Below are positions 19,758 through 31,332 of a DNA stretch of 64,000 bases, piece by piece. How positions within the stretch are numbered: position 1 is the stretch's first letter; each line of letters starts with the position of its first letter. Both the position numbers and the translations under genes were made by a program. The notes under the pieces are model-generated. The model saw only the letters and a program-made list of their open reading frames with translations, did no database searches and was not told where the DNA came from. The DNA is from Drosophila persimilis (lineage: Eukaryota; Arthropoda; Insecta; Diptera; Drosophilidae): the NCBI RefSeq assembly GCF_003286085.1, contig NW_020825313.1, positions 4,774,001 through 4,838,000 on the forward strand. The letters run 5' to 3'.

Positions 19758-20440
19758 CTATAACGAAAAGCCAGACAAATTAAAAGCTATTAGACCATTC
19801 ATTAATCGAAATATAACTAAAATTCCATTTTAATGTTGCAAAGTTAGATAGTACAGAAAAATTCATCAAGAATTTTGCATTTAAAATGTTAAGCAGGGTT
19901 TATTTATACATAGTTGGCAATCACAGTGACACGAAGCTATCTCTCAGTTCGCAAATATGGTTTCACAGTTTCGTGGTGTATGAGCAAAACTCTTATTTGG
20001 GCGACACATTGAGAAAAGATCAAATTAGTTTTTGCTCAATTCACTCAAGCAACGACAGATTTTTAGCCTCTTTTGCTACTGTCTTTTACTGGGCAATTTG
20101 TCGCGAACAAACGACAAATGTGTCTTGACTGAAATGTGTTGACTATTGACGCTTAAAGGAATTAGCAAAAATCAGAAACTTTGCAAATCTATACAAATCT
20201 TGTATATGTGTAAAGTGTTGTTAGTGCCGTCGTCTCGACCGGACACAAAAAACATATAACACAAGCGAAGACAGAAAATGTTTTGCTCAGTGAGAAAGCG
20301 AGTGTACGTGGTTTTCTGTTTTGTCAGTGACTAGACCGACCACACAGGAAAAAAGTTTTGACCGTTATTTTCGAGCTCTGATCAAAACACTTTTAATTCA
20401 TAGTTTTTGAATTTCTGATTTGTCTTATTTATTATATTTG
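19758..20440. other. Intron-like DNA, unit 1
   Basis: Matches 14266-14925 of unit 0 with few changes. No coding match. Small open frames on the plus strand (for example 19886-20128) recur in all units but look like chance frames. Confidence 0.5.
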
Positions 20441-20906
20441 GTAATTGTCGGGTCAAGCAGCTTAAATATTTTAAATTATTGCCAGTGGTGCGGCCCAAAG
20501 GAAATGCATTTTGGTGTTGTCGTTTCCAATGCCCCCACTGCAAAGATCATTTGCTACCGCATATGCGCATGCAGCGGAATTCTTTCGTCTCCTTATGTCG
20601 CAATCTCTCGGACTCGGCTTAACAGCGTCCCCGAGCAGCTCTAACGCTCTCGGGCTATCATACTCTCTCGCTCGCGTCTAAGCTAGCTGCATAGGGCCCG
20701 GCCATTTGTCCCGTCAGCCCTTGCATTTTCAGTCTTGAGCTAATCGTCGCAGCTATTAGATTAACATCCTCGCATCAATCGTTCGCCCAATCATCCCCAT
20801 ATGTACATACGCGATAAGTTGGTTTACATATGCAAATAAATTGTGAATTATAAACAGCCTTTCGACTTTCATTAACTTCAAATTGCAACAGTTATTAAAA
20901 ACGCTT

Positions 20907-21217
20907 TAAAAAAGTAGAAAAGTTTTTCTAATGAATTAACCGAAAACTTTGGGTGGCTGTAATTTAAATTATTTATTCGGCGGGGCGAAAAATTGATACG
21001 CTCGATTTATTTCAATGTTGGCGAACAACTATATTTCCTTCACAATTCAAATCTCTTACTCTAGCTATCCTACGGTGGCAAAGCGGGGCGAATTCGCCAA
21101 GAGCGAGAGAGCGAGCTTTTATTGCGCTCCCGCTTTGCCCTAGCCTAACTTACACTAGACTTCCTAATTAAGATCAATAACTAATAATCGCCGCCATGGA
21201 TGGAAGGTCACGCAACA
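20907..21217 (-). repeat. BEL 3' LTR, unit 1 (311 bp)
   Basis: Plus strand starts TAAAAAAGTAGAAAAG and ends GTCACGCAACA. The first dinucleotide should be TG; the change to TA is shared by all three units, so it predates the duplications. Confidence 0.93.
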
Positions 21218-21265
21218 CCGGCCCCGTTGAACGCATGCATCGGCTTCAACACATTGGGAGCGGCG

Positions 21266-22674
21266 CTAATATGTGTATGGCCCGCCGAAAAACCGCTCCA
21301 GTCTAGTCCTTATTTCGACGACCCTGACCATGCCGTCCTCTCCTGCGTGCGTGGCGATGACCCTCCCCACGAGCCACTCCTGAGGCGGCAGATTGTCCTC
21401 GGCCACGATGACGAGGTCTCCTTCCTCGGGGTTCGGTTGCTGGTGCCATTTGCCCCGAATTTGCACCCCCAGGACATATTCGCGGGACCATCGCTGCCAA
21501 AACGCTCGCCTGACTGACGAGACAAGTCGCCATCGCCGCAAGCAACTGAGACTCTCCTGGTCCGGAGTCCGCAGTGCTGGGGGGGCGATGAGCGACCCGC
21601 CTGTCAGCAGTTGACCGGGTGTTAGGGCCTCGCCATCGCTTGGATCTTGGCTGATGGCTCCCAGCGGCCTCGAGTTCATTATGGCCTCGATTCCGACGAG
21701 GACTGTGGCGAGCTCTTCGGCGGTTAGGAGCGCGCTGCCTACCGCCCGTAGGAGTAGGCCCTTGGCAGTTTTTACACCTACCTTCCATAGCCCTCCCATG
21801 TGAGGAGCTCGCGGCGGTATGAACGCAAATTCGCATCCGTTTTTTGACCCGAAGTCGCGAATTGTGTCTCCCTGCTCCTTGAGCCTGATCCGCAGAGCGC
21901 TGAGATGGCGGCTCGCTCCGACGAAGTTCGTCCCGTTGTCGCAATGAGCGACTTGGGGATATCCTCGGCGCCCGACGAACCTTTGGAAAGCCAACAAAAA
22001 ACAGTCAGTGGTTAGATCGGAAACTATTTCTAGGTGAACCGCCTTGGACGCAAAACAAACAAAAAGCGAAATGTATGACTTGTATCCTTCCGCGAATTTT
22101 CAATGTCGTGTGCACTGGTCCACAAAAATCAACGCCGCAAATTGAAAATGGGCGGAGAGCACGGAGTCGATCTGCGGGTAAATTCCCCATGAGTTGCGTC
22201 AGCAATCGAGGCTTGTATTTAAAACAGCGCATACACGATCGAACTGTCTGACGGCAGACCTCCTGAGCGTTCACTATCCAAACGCACGAATTGCGAGCGC
22301 TTAGTCAAAAGCAGAGGAAACTTGCCATCGTATGATATAGAAGCTTTGGCTAGTCGCCCCCCCACTCACAACAACGAAAAGTTGCACCAAGTCCCTGTGT
22401 CTTCATGGATGAAAGGGTTCAACCGCTGAATACTAGGACCAATTGTAGATCCTTTCCTAACCTTTTCGATTTCTCCTTGATACTCGTGATGCTGGACGAT
22501 TTCGACAATTTTATAAAAGGCTTCATTGTATTCGGTCGGTGAGATAGTTTTTTCGAAATTTAGGCTTGGGTCTTTACATTTTCTTATAAAGCGGAACACA
22601 TACACGAACACTCTAAGCAGTTTGAGGTGTGACGAGAATCCCTCGATGACATCTAACAGCTCCGAGCTTCGCAC
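21266..22674 (-). pseudogene. BEL integrase region, unit 1, broken
   Basis: Three frames: 22366-22674 (linker, SSELLDVIEGFSSHLKLLR), 22005-22274 (zinc domain end CMRCFKYKP, core VDFCGP) and 21266-21997 (HCDNGTNF, PHMGGLWK, and the DUF5641-type tail DLVIVAEDNLPPQEWLVGRV). About 88 bp of the zinc-domain region seen in units 2-3 is lost near 22285. The frame also shifts before the core and at the C-terminus. The Glu expected after GGLW is Lys. Confidence 0.87.
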
Positions 22675-22779
22675 AGCAGCGGTCAGCCCGACCGCAGTCT
22701 TCCTCTTTTCCAGCTGAATATCATCGGAGTGTTCGAAATGGGCGTTCTTGGGCCAGTTTTCTTCTTCATCTTTCAGAAA

Positions 22780-24617
22780 TTATGGTCCTTCGAACCAATT
22801 TGACTGAACGATTTCGTCGACGTCACAACCTCTTGACACAATATCTGCTGGGTTCTGTTTCGTGGGTACATGCCGCCACGTAGCAACATCTGACCACTCT
22901 TGAATCTCAGCCACTCTATTTGAAACGAAAGTCGACAATGGATGAGACCGGATCCAATGAAGAGTTACCTCTGAATCCGACCAATAAACGACTCGTTCAA
23001 TGGGCACGTTTAATAGGGGCTTGATTCTGTGACAGAGATCTGCGAGAAGGTGAGCGGCACATATCTCAAGCCTTGGGAGCGTTTTGGTTTTGAGCGGCGC
23101 TACTTTGGATTTCGAAGTCAACAATGATATTTTTAAACCTTCTGCAGTTCTGCTACGTATATAGACGCCCGCTCCATAGGCTCTCATGGAGGCGTCAGCA
23201 AAGGCATGTATTTGAACCGCTGACATCGGATCGGAATACACAAACCGAGATATGTTAAGCCAAAGCTCCTGCAATAGGATCTTGCCTTTTATAACGATAG
23301 GACTTAATAAACCAAGGGGGTCAAACAACTGTGATGTCACCGATAGTATGTTCCGTTTTGTCGCTCGGAGACCCATAACTGAATTGTCAATTTTGAACTC
23401 AAAGGTAGGTAACCATGAGATTCCTAACGCCTTTGTCGACTCTGAATTATGGGTTTGGCTGTGCTCTCAGATGCGGTGATCTCGGGTGAGTTTGAAAACC
23501 ACTTAGTCAACTCAAACCCTGCGGTCTGAAGAACCTGAGACACTTCGGACTTAATTGCCCTTAGCTCCTCTACGCATGCAGCACCAGTCAACAAGTCATC
23601 GACGTAAAAGTCGGACCCAATAACGTTAGCAGCTCTAGGGAATGAGAGCTTCGCAGACTCACTCAACCTTTTCAAACACCGGATAGCTAAGAATGGGGCT
23701 GGTACAGTCCCATAGGTTACAGTGTTGAGCTTGTATAATCTCAAGGATTCAGAAGGGTCTCTTCTCCACACTATGAGCTGAAACTGCCGATCCGCTTCGT
23801 TCACCATCACTTGGCGATACATCTTTTTAACATCAGCAGTCAGGGCAAACCTATGCAGACGGAAACGGAGCAGTGTCGAGTATAATTCCTCTTGAATGGT
23901 AGGTCCCACCATCAGAATGTCATTTAAGGCCACCTGTGAGGACGTCTTGGACGAAGCATCGAACACGACTCGGAGCTTGGTATACGTACTTTGGGGCCTC
24001 AGAACACACTGATGAGAGATTACGTAGTGTGGAGTAGAAGGAATCGTATTGTCAGTAGGAGACATATGATCTAAGGAGAGGTACTCTTCCATGAATTCCA
24101 AGTACATTTTCTTCAACTCAGGGTCACGATGCAATCGTCTTTCAAGCGACAAAAACCGCCGTTTCGCAACCTCAAAGGAGTTGCCTAAACAATTTGGATC
24201 TGATTTAAACGGGAGCCCTACTTCGAACCGACCTGATGATAGTACCTGAGTCGTCTTACGATAGTGTTCTTCACATAGCTTGTGCTCAGGTGTGGCAATT
24301 TTCTTGGTAGATGGCATTTCTCCCAGTGACCAAAACTTTTTCAAGGTCCTATCGATGGATACTAGCAACTCTTCACTGCAACTCAAACTGTTTGTAATTT
24401 GAGGAGCAGAACTCCTGGAAACATATTTTCCCGACACAACCCAACCAAGAAGGGTTTTCTGAAGAGTTGGAAACCTTGGACCTTGTTTAATTTGACCAAC
24501 AGCTAATAATTCAAAGAACGATTCTTCTCCAATTAACATATCTATTCTTTGTGGCTTGTAGCAATAAGGGTCTGCCAGTGGTAGGTTCTCTGGGATTCGC
24601 CAGTCAGTCACATTCAC
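22780..24617 (-). pseudogene. BEL RT and RNase H, unit 1, broken
   Basis: The RT frame (23424-24617) has LRVVFDASSK, LTADVKKMY and the catalytic YVDD. The RNase H frame (22780-23376) has IHAFADASMRAYGAG, LPRLEICAAHLL and VVYWSDSEVTLHW. A 10-bp deletion breaks the frame between them, and 90 bp and 9 bp are also missing relative to unit 3. The same three losses occur in unit 2. Confidence 0.9.
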
Positions 24618-24692
24618 TGACTGGTCAGAGTGATAACCTGATATTGATTTCAGGATGCAAAAATCAAAGGATAACTCACTACCATTTATTCG

Positions 24693-26225
24693 CTACTTCA
24701 CCACTGTGTGTATTTTATCCTTTACTTGAGAATTAGATTCACCAATTCCAAGCAAGTTAATACAGGACTCCTCTCTACGGATCTGTAAGCGATTAGCGAG
24801 GTCCTCGGTAATGAAATTTGTTTGTGATCCAGAGTCGAGCAGAGCTCTGGCCAGAATGTGTTCACCGCTCTTAGTTCGGACGTTTACGATCGACGTAGCC
24901 AGAATTACCCTGTCCAACGCTGTCGCATGCAAAACATGTGACGTGGAAGGTTGATTCTGATTTGATGGAGGAGAAGGACTCTCTTGGGGTGGTGGCAACG
25001 CGAGACTATTAGCCGACACTGTGTATCGATGCAATAATGTATGATGTGAGCGGCTGCACACTCGACATTTATTGGCTTTGCATTTTACAACACCGTGGCC
25101 TTTTCGCAGACAATTAATGCATAGGGATGCCGACTTAGCAAACTCAAACCTTTGCATCACCGAGAGACGCGAAAATGGAGGGCAATTTGACACTACATGG
25201 TCTCCTGAATTGCAGTAGCTACAAGTTTGCTGAGTTCTACTGTTCGTGGAAGTGGAAGAACAAGTAAATGAACTGCGATTATGTTGCTTGCTTGGCATGA
25301 CTTTGTCTTGCCTTGGCTTGGTCGATTCTTCAGCAGACAGATGCTGGTATCGACGATTCAAGACTTTCTCAAAGTCGGACCAAAGCGGCAACTTCTCATA
25401 AGTAAGCTGTTCATCCCACTTTTGTTTCGTCAGTGGGTCGACTCTGTTTAAAACGAGATGAATGAGCATTGCATTCGAAATTTTTGTATCATCACCGATC
25501 AACAGTAACGATCCGAAAATCGACGAAACAGTATCGATTAGAGTTCTTAGAGATGATGCAGATTGATGCGATATTGTCGGCAGATTGAACAATGTGGAAA
25601 TATTATTCGTGAAAATCAAATAATCGTTGTGATATACTCGTTTTAGGCCAGCCATGGCCTTTCCTTAATTTGCCTCGGTGACTTGGAACGCCTTTATTGT
25701 TCCTAATGCTTCATCAGAGAGGCACGAAATCAAATGATTAAGTTTTTCGATCACCGGTATGCTGTTGTCGCTATGGACTAGTCTCTCAAAAAGGCTAATG
25801 AAATTTTTGAATTCCGAGTGTTTACCACTAAATTTGGGTAATGCCAATTTCGGAAGTCTAGCATGAGTTGGGGCTGAAGAAGACACTGGCTTCGTCTCGC
25901 TTGCTGCATCAAAGGCGGCGATAAGCATTATCTTTCCCTTGGTGACAATCGTCAGCTCTTCCAACTCGGCTGCATATGCATCATCACCTGTTATGTCCTC
26001 GATTTGCTCCTGCAAATGGTTAGCCTTTTCAATTGAAGCATTCAAACAATCTAATCTACATTGTAATTCCGGTAATTGCAAAGGAATCGACCCTTGATCT
26101 AATCGATCCTCTAAGCGGCGAATGCTTTTTACTCGACTTTTGAGCTTAATCTTTAAGTCTTCAAGAGTGGATTTACTGTTTTCTGCCATAATATTTGTGT
26201 ATGAAGATTTTACGCAACAAACCAC
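24693..26225 (-). pseudogene. BEL gag and protease, unit 1, with in-frame stops
   Basis: The first part (25665-26225, 186 aa) has the coiled N-terminus and start of DUF1759 (LPKLALPKFSGKHSEFKNF). A TAA follows, and the same frame continues (24693-25655) with DUF1759, zinc knuckles (CSYCNSGDHVVSNC, CINCLRKGHGVVKC) and the aspartic peptidase (ARALLDSGSQTNFI). A TAG then separates it from RT, again in frame. The polyprotein is interrupted only by single stops. Confidence 0.9.
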
Positions 26226-26260
26226 TATTATTTCTATTTATTTATTTATTATTATTATTT

Positions 26261-28280
26261 TTATACCCGATACTCAAAATGAGTATTGTGGTATATTAGA
26301 TTTGTGGTAAAAGTGGATGTGTGTAACGACCAGAAGGAATCGTTTCCGACCCCATAAAGTATTGTAACAAGTCAACTATATATTTCTATACGTCAGTAGG
26401 GGATGGATTGGAGGGGATGTCGAGGTCACTGCCGGTGGGGATTCTCTGGTTCCGTGCTCATTCGGTAACTTGGGGGGGGGGGGGGTTCTTTTGACCGCGT
26501 CTCGACTCCTACTACATAAACTTTAAAATTTTAGAATCCCGTGACTCTACAGGGAGCTAACTCCGAAAACAACAATTTGCCTATTCCGAGCATAACCGAA
26601 ATGAAATGGCACAATCATACATAGGGCGTACTCGAAAGTACTAGGGGCTTTCGTCGGGATGTTCCAAAAATATCGCGGGCGTGAGGCCTTGAGATGGAAG
26701 TCGACCCACACGACCCATTTCCAGTGGTGCGAAAGGTTCTGGAAATCCCTAATATTCTCACCGTACCCGATGACATCACCATGTCACTAGGAAATTAGAA
26801 GTCTACTCCATATTCATGGCTGACAAAATTCAATATATTTCTCTGGGCTTAATACTAGAAAGAACACAAGTCTTTAATTACAACTAGTAGGCAAATCAAG
26901 GGAAAAAATTTGTAATGAAAATGGAAAAATATGAGGCTTAATCACTAAAGGAGAAAGAGAAAAGTTTTAGATATTTATAGAGGTATGTATATATAAACGA
27001 TAGGGTATATGAATATAATATATGATATTAGAAATAAGGAAATTAAATATGTATAAAGAAAAAACGGGAAAAAAATTATAAAAAGCCGCGGGGGTCAGAC
27101 CAGCGATCCGCCATGGTGAGCCAAAACGAAATTTAATTAAAAATAAAAAAACATTTTTATGGTTGTTGGTTTAAGGAGATTAAAAAAAATTTTTTTTTTT
27201 GTTTAGTGTATTTGTCTGCTACGTTTCAATGCATTACAAAAATGCACGGAAAGCGAGCACTGCAAGCCTAAAGCAGAATTGGCAACGACGAGAACGAAAA
27301 GCTTCGAGCGTGGGTAACGCAAGCGTTGCGTTCTCTTATCAGCAGCGGCTGGCCACTGCGCATGCCTTTTACGATTTTACGAATTCAGGCGCAAAAGAGA
27401 ACAAGGAAATTGGGTCACTTACAGCTTCAATACAGTGGTCCCTCGCTGAAAGGCGCCTTTCGTTGTGCAAGAATATTTCAAAACTTTGCCCCACCCACTT
27501 CCGCCCCCACAAAAGCGAAAATCTGTGGCATCCACAATTTCAAAGATACGAGAAAACAGAAAACGCAAAATCGTGGAGGATGACTATATCTTCTAGAATG
27601 AAAAATCTGAAACAGATCGTATAATTATAGCCAGAATCAAGAAAAAATTTCATTCTCTTTCGCTCTGTCTCTCTCTAACACAGAGGTTTCATGGTCGGTT
27701 TTGCCAATTGTAAAATGTGAGTTAAAGGATCTCAGATACTATAAGAGCTAGAGCAACCATATTTTTGATCCACACTCCTCTGATATCGGACCTTGACCGT
27801 TTGGTCTCAACACTTCGCCACACCCCCTTCCCCCCACCGCATCCACAAATCTCGGAAACTATTAAGGCTGGAGCAACCAAATTTTGTATCCGCCCGCCTG
27901 TTAGAGCTCACTATAAAACGTATACCTCAAAATTTCGCCTCACCTCTTCCGCCACCACAAAGGACGAAAATCTGTTGCATCCACAATATTGCAGAATCGA
28001 GAAAACTAAAAACGCACAATCATAGAGAATGACCATATCTATCCGGTTGCTGAATCTGGATAAGATTGGATTATTTTTTAGACAAAAGAAACTAATCTAT
28101 TTGCAGTAGCTATGCAGCGTCCGAGGTCACGCGCAGACTGATTTTCTGTCTCTCTCGCAAGCACTCTTTGTCGTGTCGTTTAATGTTCGCGGCGTCTGCC
28201 GAAGGAGAGCCATGCTGATTAAGTATCGGGTATAAATGTAGAGTTGCGGTCTCCGCAGCAACTCACAACGTTCCGCCTCG
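26261..28280 (+). mobile_element. INE-1-like composite inserted in BEL leader, unit 1
   Basis: Starts TTATACCCGATACTCAAAATG and ends GTTCCGCCTCG, the two ends of an INE-1-like element in plus orientation, inserted in a T-run. Units 2 and 3 show the empty site (about 46130-46145). INE-1 sequence covers 26261-26362 and about 27466-28280. Between them lies unrelated DNA. Confidence 0.82.
26363..27465. other. Unidentified 1.1-kb insert inside the INE-1 copy
   Basis: Replaces or interrupts the INE-1 sequence after CATAAAGTAT. It begins TGTAACAAGTC, has a run of 14 G (26472-26485), AT-rich middle parts and a right end with CAGTGGTCCCTCGCTGAAAG. No open frame with a recognisable protein (the 141-codon frame at 27199-27624 crosses the junction). 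It could be a solo LTR or a DNA transposon. I could not find matching ends or a target repeat. Confidence 0.45.
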
Positions 28281-29222
28281 TTTTTTTTTAAATGTTTGAA
28301 CGAGAACGATAATCGAAAACGAATTTTAATTGAATGTCGAGGCACGAGGTATCAAGGGAAAGAGTAGTTGCAAGTGACGGCCGAAAACAATATACCCCTT
28401 AGACACAGGGTAGCGCGTCACTTGGCAAGTAACAGCCGAAAAGAATGTACCCGTTAGATACAGGGTAGCGCGTCACTTGGCGCACCGTTAAGCTCAAGAG
28501 CGGCAACGAAAATTCTCCCAACAAATACAACGCAAGCAGCAGTGGAGAAGCGAAAGCGAAAACGAAATAATGCACCGGTGCTGCTGCTTGTATACATGTG
28601 TGGAAACTTTCTATACGCCGTGGCTTGGGTGAACGAACGAACAAACTTTCTTGTGAGGTTCTAACGACGAGAAAGGTAGAACAAAATAAAGGGGGGGGGG
28701 AGGACGACAGTGATTGCAGTAAACGATAGATGTATGTACATATAACTGTTGCGTCCAAATAGCGGTTCACATATGTCTGTATGTGTCGATATGTATGTAT
28801 TTATGTGTGTTTAGTTATATTTATGCAATTACTAATAAAATGCATGCAATCAAGCTCTACTATATGTATATCATACGTCTGTGCCTAGAATTGAAAGCGA
28901 TGTGCAATGTTTTCAGCACAAGACACCTCAAAGAGAGATCTGAATGTCTTTTGCTCCGCCTTCAATTTTCTGCACAAATACCTCTGATTCCTCTTTTGGA
29001 TCTTTGAATCCAACTGCTACTTTCCTGGCTTTATCGCAGGGCATCCCTTGGCGGTAGCAGAAACTTGCACAAAAATTATTCTTGGCGCGACCGACGCGAT
29101 GATATTATGCAAATTGATTGCCGATTGACACACACCACGACGCGGGCAACGAATATGTTTGCATATACTGCAATTTCTTGTGTCACTGTCACTTATTGTT
29201 GTTGCCTATAATTAACTTTACA
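28281..29222 (-). other. BEL leader, unit 1
   Basis: Non-coding DNA between gag and the primer site. It contains the 55-bp repeat pair at its gag-proximal end, a run of G near 28690, and TATGTA-rich stretches. The minus frame at 28399-28770 is Ser/Leu-rich and changes by indels between units, so it is probably not a gene. Confidence 0.65.
28371..28480. repeat. 55-bp tandem repeat in BEL leader, unit 1
   Basis: Two adjacent 55-bp copies (28371-28425 and 28426-28480). Copy one is bounded by CAAGTGAC and GTCACTTG, an exact inverted pair, so it can fold into a stem-loop. Copy two differs by one base in its left arm. Also present at 46226-46335 and 61731-61840. Confidence 0.92.
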
Positions 29223-29240
29223 GTCCACCCGGGGGCGCCA
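29223..29240 (-). promoter_or_regulatory. BEL primer binding site
   Basis: In sense TGGCGCCCCCGGGTGGAC directly follows the 5' LTR. The first eight bases equal those of lysine-tRNA primer sites (TGGCGCCC), but the rest does not match well, so the tRNA is undecided. The same site occurs at 47080-47097 and 62573-62590. Confidence 0.65.
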
Positions 29241-29551
29241 TGAAAAATTAGAAGAGTTTTTCTAATGAATTAACCGAAAACTTTGGGTGGCTGTAATTTA
29301 AATTATTTATTCGGCGGGGCGAAAAATTGATACGCTCGATCTATTTCAATGTTGGCGAACAACTATATTTCCTTCACAATTCAAATCTCTTACTCTAGCT
29401 AACCTACGGTGGCAAAGCGGGGCGAATTCGCCAAGAGCGAGAGAGCGAGCTTTTATTGCGCTCCCGCTTTGCCCTAGCCTAACTTACACTAGACTTCATA
29501 ATTAAGATCAATAACTAATAATCGCCGACATGGATGGAAGGTCACGCAACA
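29241..29551 (-). repeat. BEL 5' LTR, unit 1 (311 bp)
   Basis: Plus strand starts TGAAAAATTAGAAGAG and ends GTCACGCAACA. It keeps the full length, whereas units 2 and 3 share a 14-bp loss in this LTR. Confidence 0.93.
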
Positions 29552-29635
29552 CGCTTAATAGCTTAACAGTAATCGTGGAATTAGCCATTTATTGTCATAT
29601 AAAGTTTCTATGTTGCAAGCTTTGCAATAAATAAA

Positions 29636-29947
29636 CGAGGGAGAACGTTGTGAGTTACATAGTCGGTACGACTCTCCTCCGCCAGACGGCGCTTACATTG
29701 AACGACACGACAAAGAGTGCGTAGCGACAGAAAATGGTTTTGTTACTTTTGGCTATAATAATAATCCGATCTGATCAAAATTCGGAAGTCTGGTACATAT
29801 GGTCATTCTCTATGATTGCGGATGCCACAGATTTTCGTCCTTTGCGGAGCAGAAGTGAGTGGCGCCATTCCTTACGATTCCTTACACAGATCAATTTTCA
29901 CCACAAATCTAATATACCCCTATACTCATTTTGAGTATCGGGTATAA
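29636..29947 (-). mobile_element. INE-1-like piece 1, unit 1
   Basis: Same as 15016-15504 but with an internal deletion of roughly 180 bp (at CGCCATTCCTTACGATTCC). This deletion is shared with units 2 and 3. Confidence 0.78.
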
Positions 29948-30613
29948 CGAGGGGGAACGCTGTGACCGCGGCGACCGCAACTCAAGATTTATGCCCGATA
30001 CTTAGTCAGTATGGCTCTTCTGCGGAAGACACCGCTAATATTAAACGACACGACAAAGAGTGCGTGCGAGAATGACAGATAATCTGGGCGTGTCGTCAGG
30101 CGCTGCGTAGCCACTGAAAATTGATTCGTTCCTTTCGGCTATAAAAATTATCCCATCTGATCCAGATTCAGCAATCTGATAGATATGGTCATTCTCTATG
30201 AGTTTTCCACAGATTTTCGTCGTTTGTGGGGGCGGAAGGGAGTGGGGCGAAATTTTGAAACAAACTTGTCAAGGTCCGATATCACAGGAGTGTGGATACC
30301 AAATTTGGTTACTCTAGCTCTTATAGACACTGAGATCCTTCAACTCACATTTTACAATAGGAAAAACCGACCATGAAACCTGTGTGTTAGAGAGAGACAG
30401 AGTGAGAGAGAATGAAGTTGTTTTCTTGATTCTGGCTATAATATTTAAAAGATCTGGTTCAGATTTTGCACTTTAGAAGATATATTCATCCTCTACGATT
30501 CGGCTTCTTCTGTTTTCTTGTATCTTTGAAACTGTGGATGCCACAGATTTTCGCCCTTTGTGGGGGCGGAAGTGGGCGGGGCGAAGTTTTAAAACATTCT
30601 TGTTTAGTGGACG
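29948..30613 (-). mobile_element. INE-1-like piece 2, unit 1
   Basis: Near-identical to 15505-16170, head-to-tail with piece 1. It is followed by the unidentified 170-bp segment (30614-30790). Confidence 0.73.
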
Positions 30614-30792
30614 TTGACATGCAATGACTACATATTTCAAGAGGCGATGCAATTACTGCACCGTCAAGTGGCCCGTGTGACACCAGCAGAAGGCTGTTAC
30701 GCGAGCATGCAGGAAAGATATTAGAGAAGATTAGCACTAAAGTTTCTAATAGAACTGGGCATGCATTCAAAATAAAAATAAAAGTACCACTA

Positions 30793-31332
30793 CAATTACT
30801 AATTACTAATTACTAGAAAGATGTGTAAGGATTAGTAATTTAATAAGAGGAAGAGAATTAGTGGTGGATATGATATGGTAGAGGGAATTATAATCCGAGC
30901 ATAAGTCCCTAAACGGTTTATGCAAGGAATAATTCGATCTACAAAGTGGAAGGAACAACGGTATAAAACTTCTAGTAAGTCTAATAGGGATCGTGAAGTT
31001 TATGCGGCTCAACAGTTCAGGGCTGTCTATGTCACCCCTGATCAAGTTGTGCATAAAAATCACATCAAGCATTTTTCTACGGTTAACTAAGGGGAATAGG
31101 AGGTTTACTAATAGCAGTCTACTAGAGTAAGATGGGAAGAGATGCGGTTGAAGAGGCATGGTTTTTGCCCTCCGCCACTTTAAGAGGAGTACCGAGCTCC
31201 TTTGCGGTGTTTTTAATATTTAAATTTGAGTTTGGCATTGTTGGTCCCACGAGTAGACGGGAAGGGTTTAGTCACCCGGGGCATAGCCCGCGTGCCCCGG
31301 GAAGTCTGATGTAAAATGGAGGTCTACAGGTA
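30793..31332 (-). mobile_element. CR1-like deletion derivative, unit 1/2 junction
   Basis: Near-identical to 16350-16889: ORF2 C-terminal frame at 30806-31159, ATTACTA repeat tail and the ORF1-start frame. Confidence 0.65.

Larger units (their letters stand above)
20907..29551 (-). mobile_element. BEL/Pao LTR retrotransposon, unit 1
   Basis: An 8645-bp copy flanked by CGCTT (20902-20906 and 29552-29556) inside the solo LTR. In sense order: 5' LTR (29241-29551), primer site, leader with a 55-bp tandem repeat, gag, protease, RT, RNase H, integrase, 3' LTR (20907-21217). A 2-kb INE-1 composite sits between leader and gag (26261-28280). Several stops and deletions make it inactive. No env-like frame. 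Confidence 0.92.
20446..29568 (+). mobile_element. Solo LTR of 473-bp family, split by BEL, unit 1
   Basis: LTR bases 20446-20906 plus 29557-29568 total 473 bp, exactly the length of the solo LTR at 8967-9439. Outer target repeats are GTAAT (20441-20445 and 29569-29573), and the empty site is seen in unit 0 near 14950. A complete BEL element interrupts it 12 bp before its 3' end. Confidence 0.92.

Noticed and set aside
21303-21944. 213-codon arginine-rich frame (also 41102-41743 and 56493-57134)
   Set aside because: It is the shifted shadow of the BEL integrase frame. The GC-rich, constrained real frame explains its length and conservation.
28399-28770. 123-codon minus frame in the BEL leader (also 46254-46625, 61759-62118)
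   Set aside because: Low-complexity Ser/Leu-rich, shortened by an indel in unit 3, and lies upstream of gag in the leader. A small leader peptide cannot be excluded but nothing supports it.
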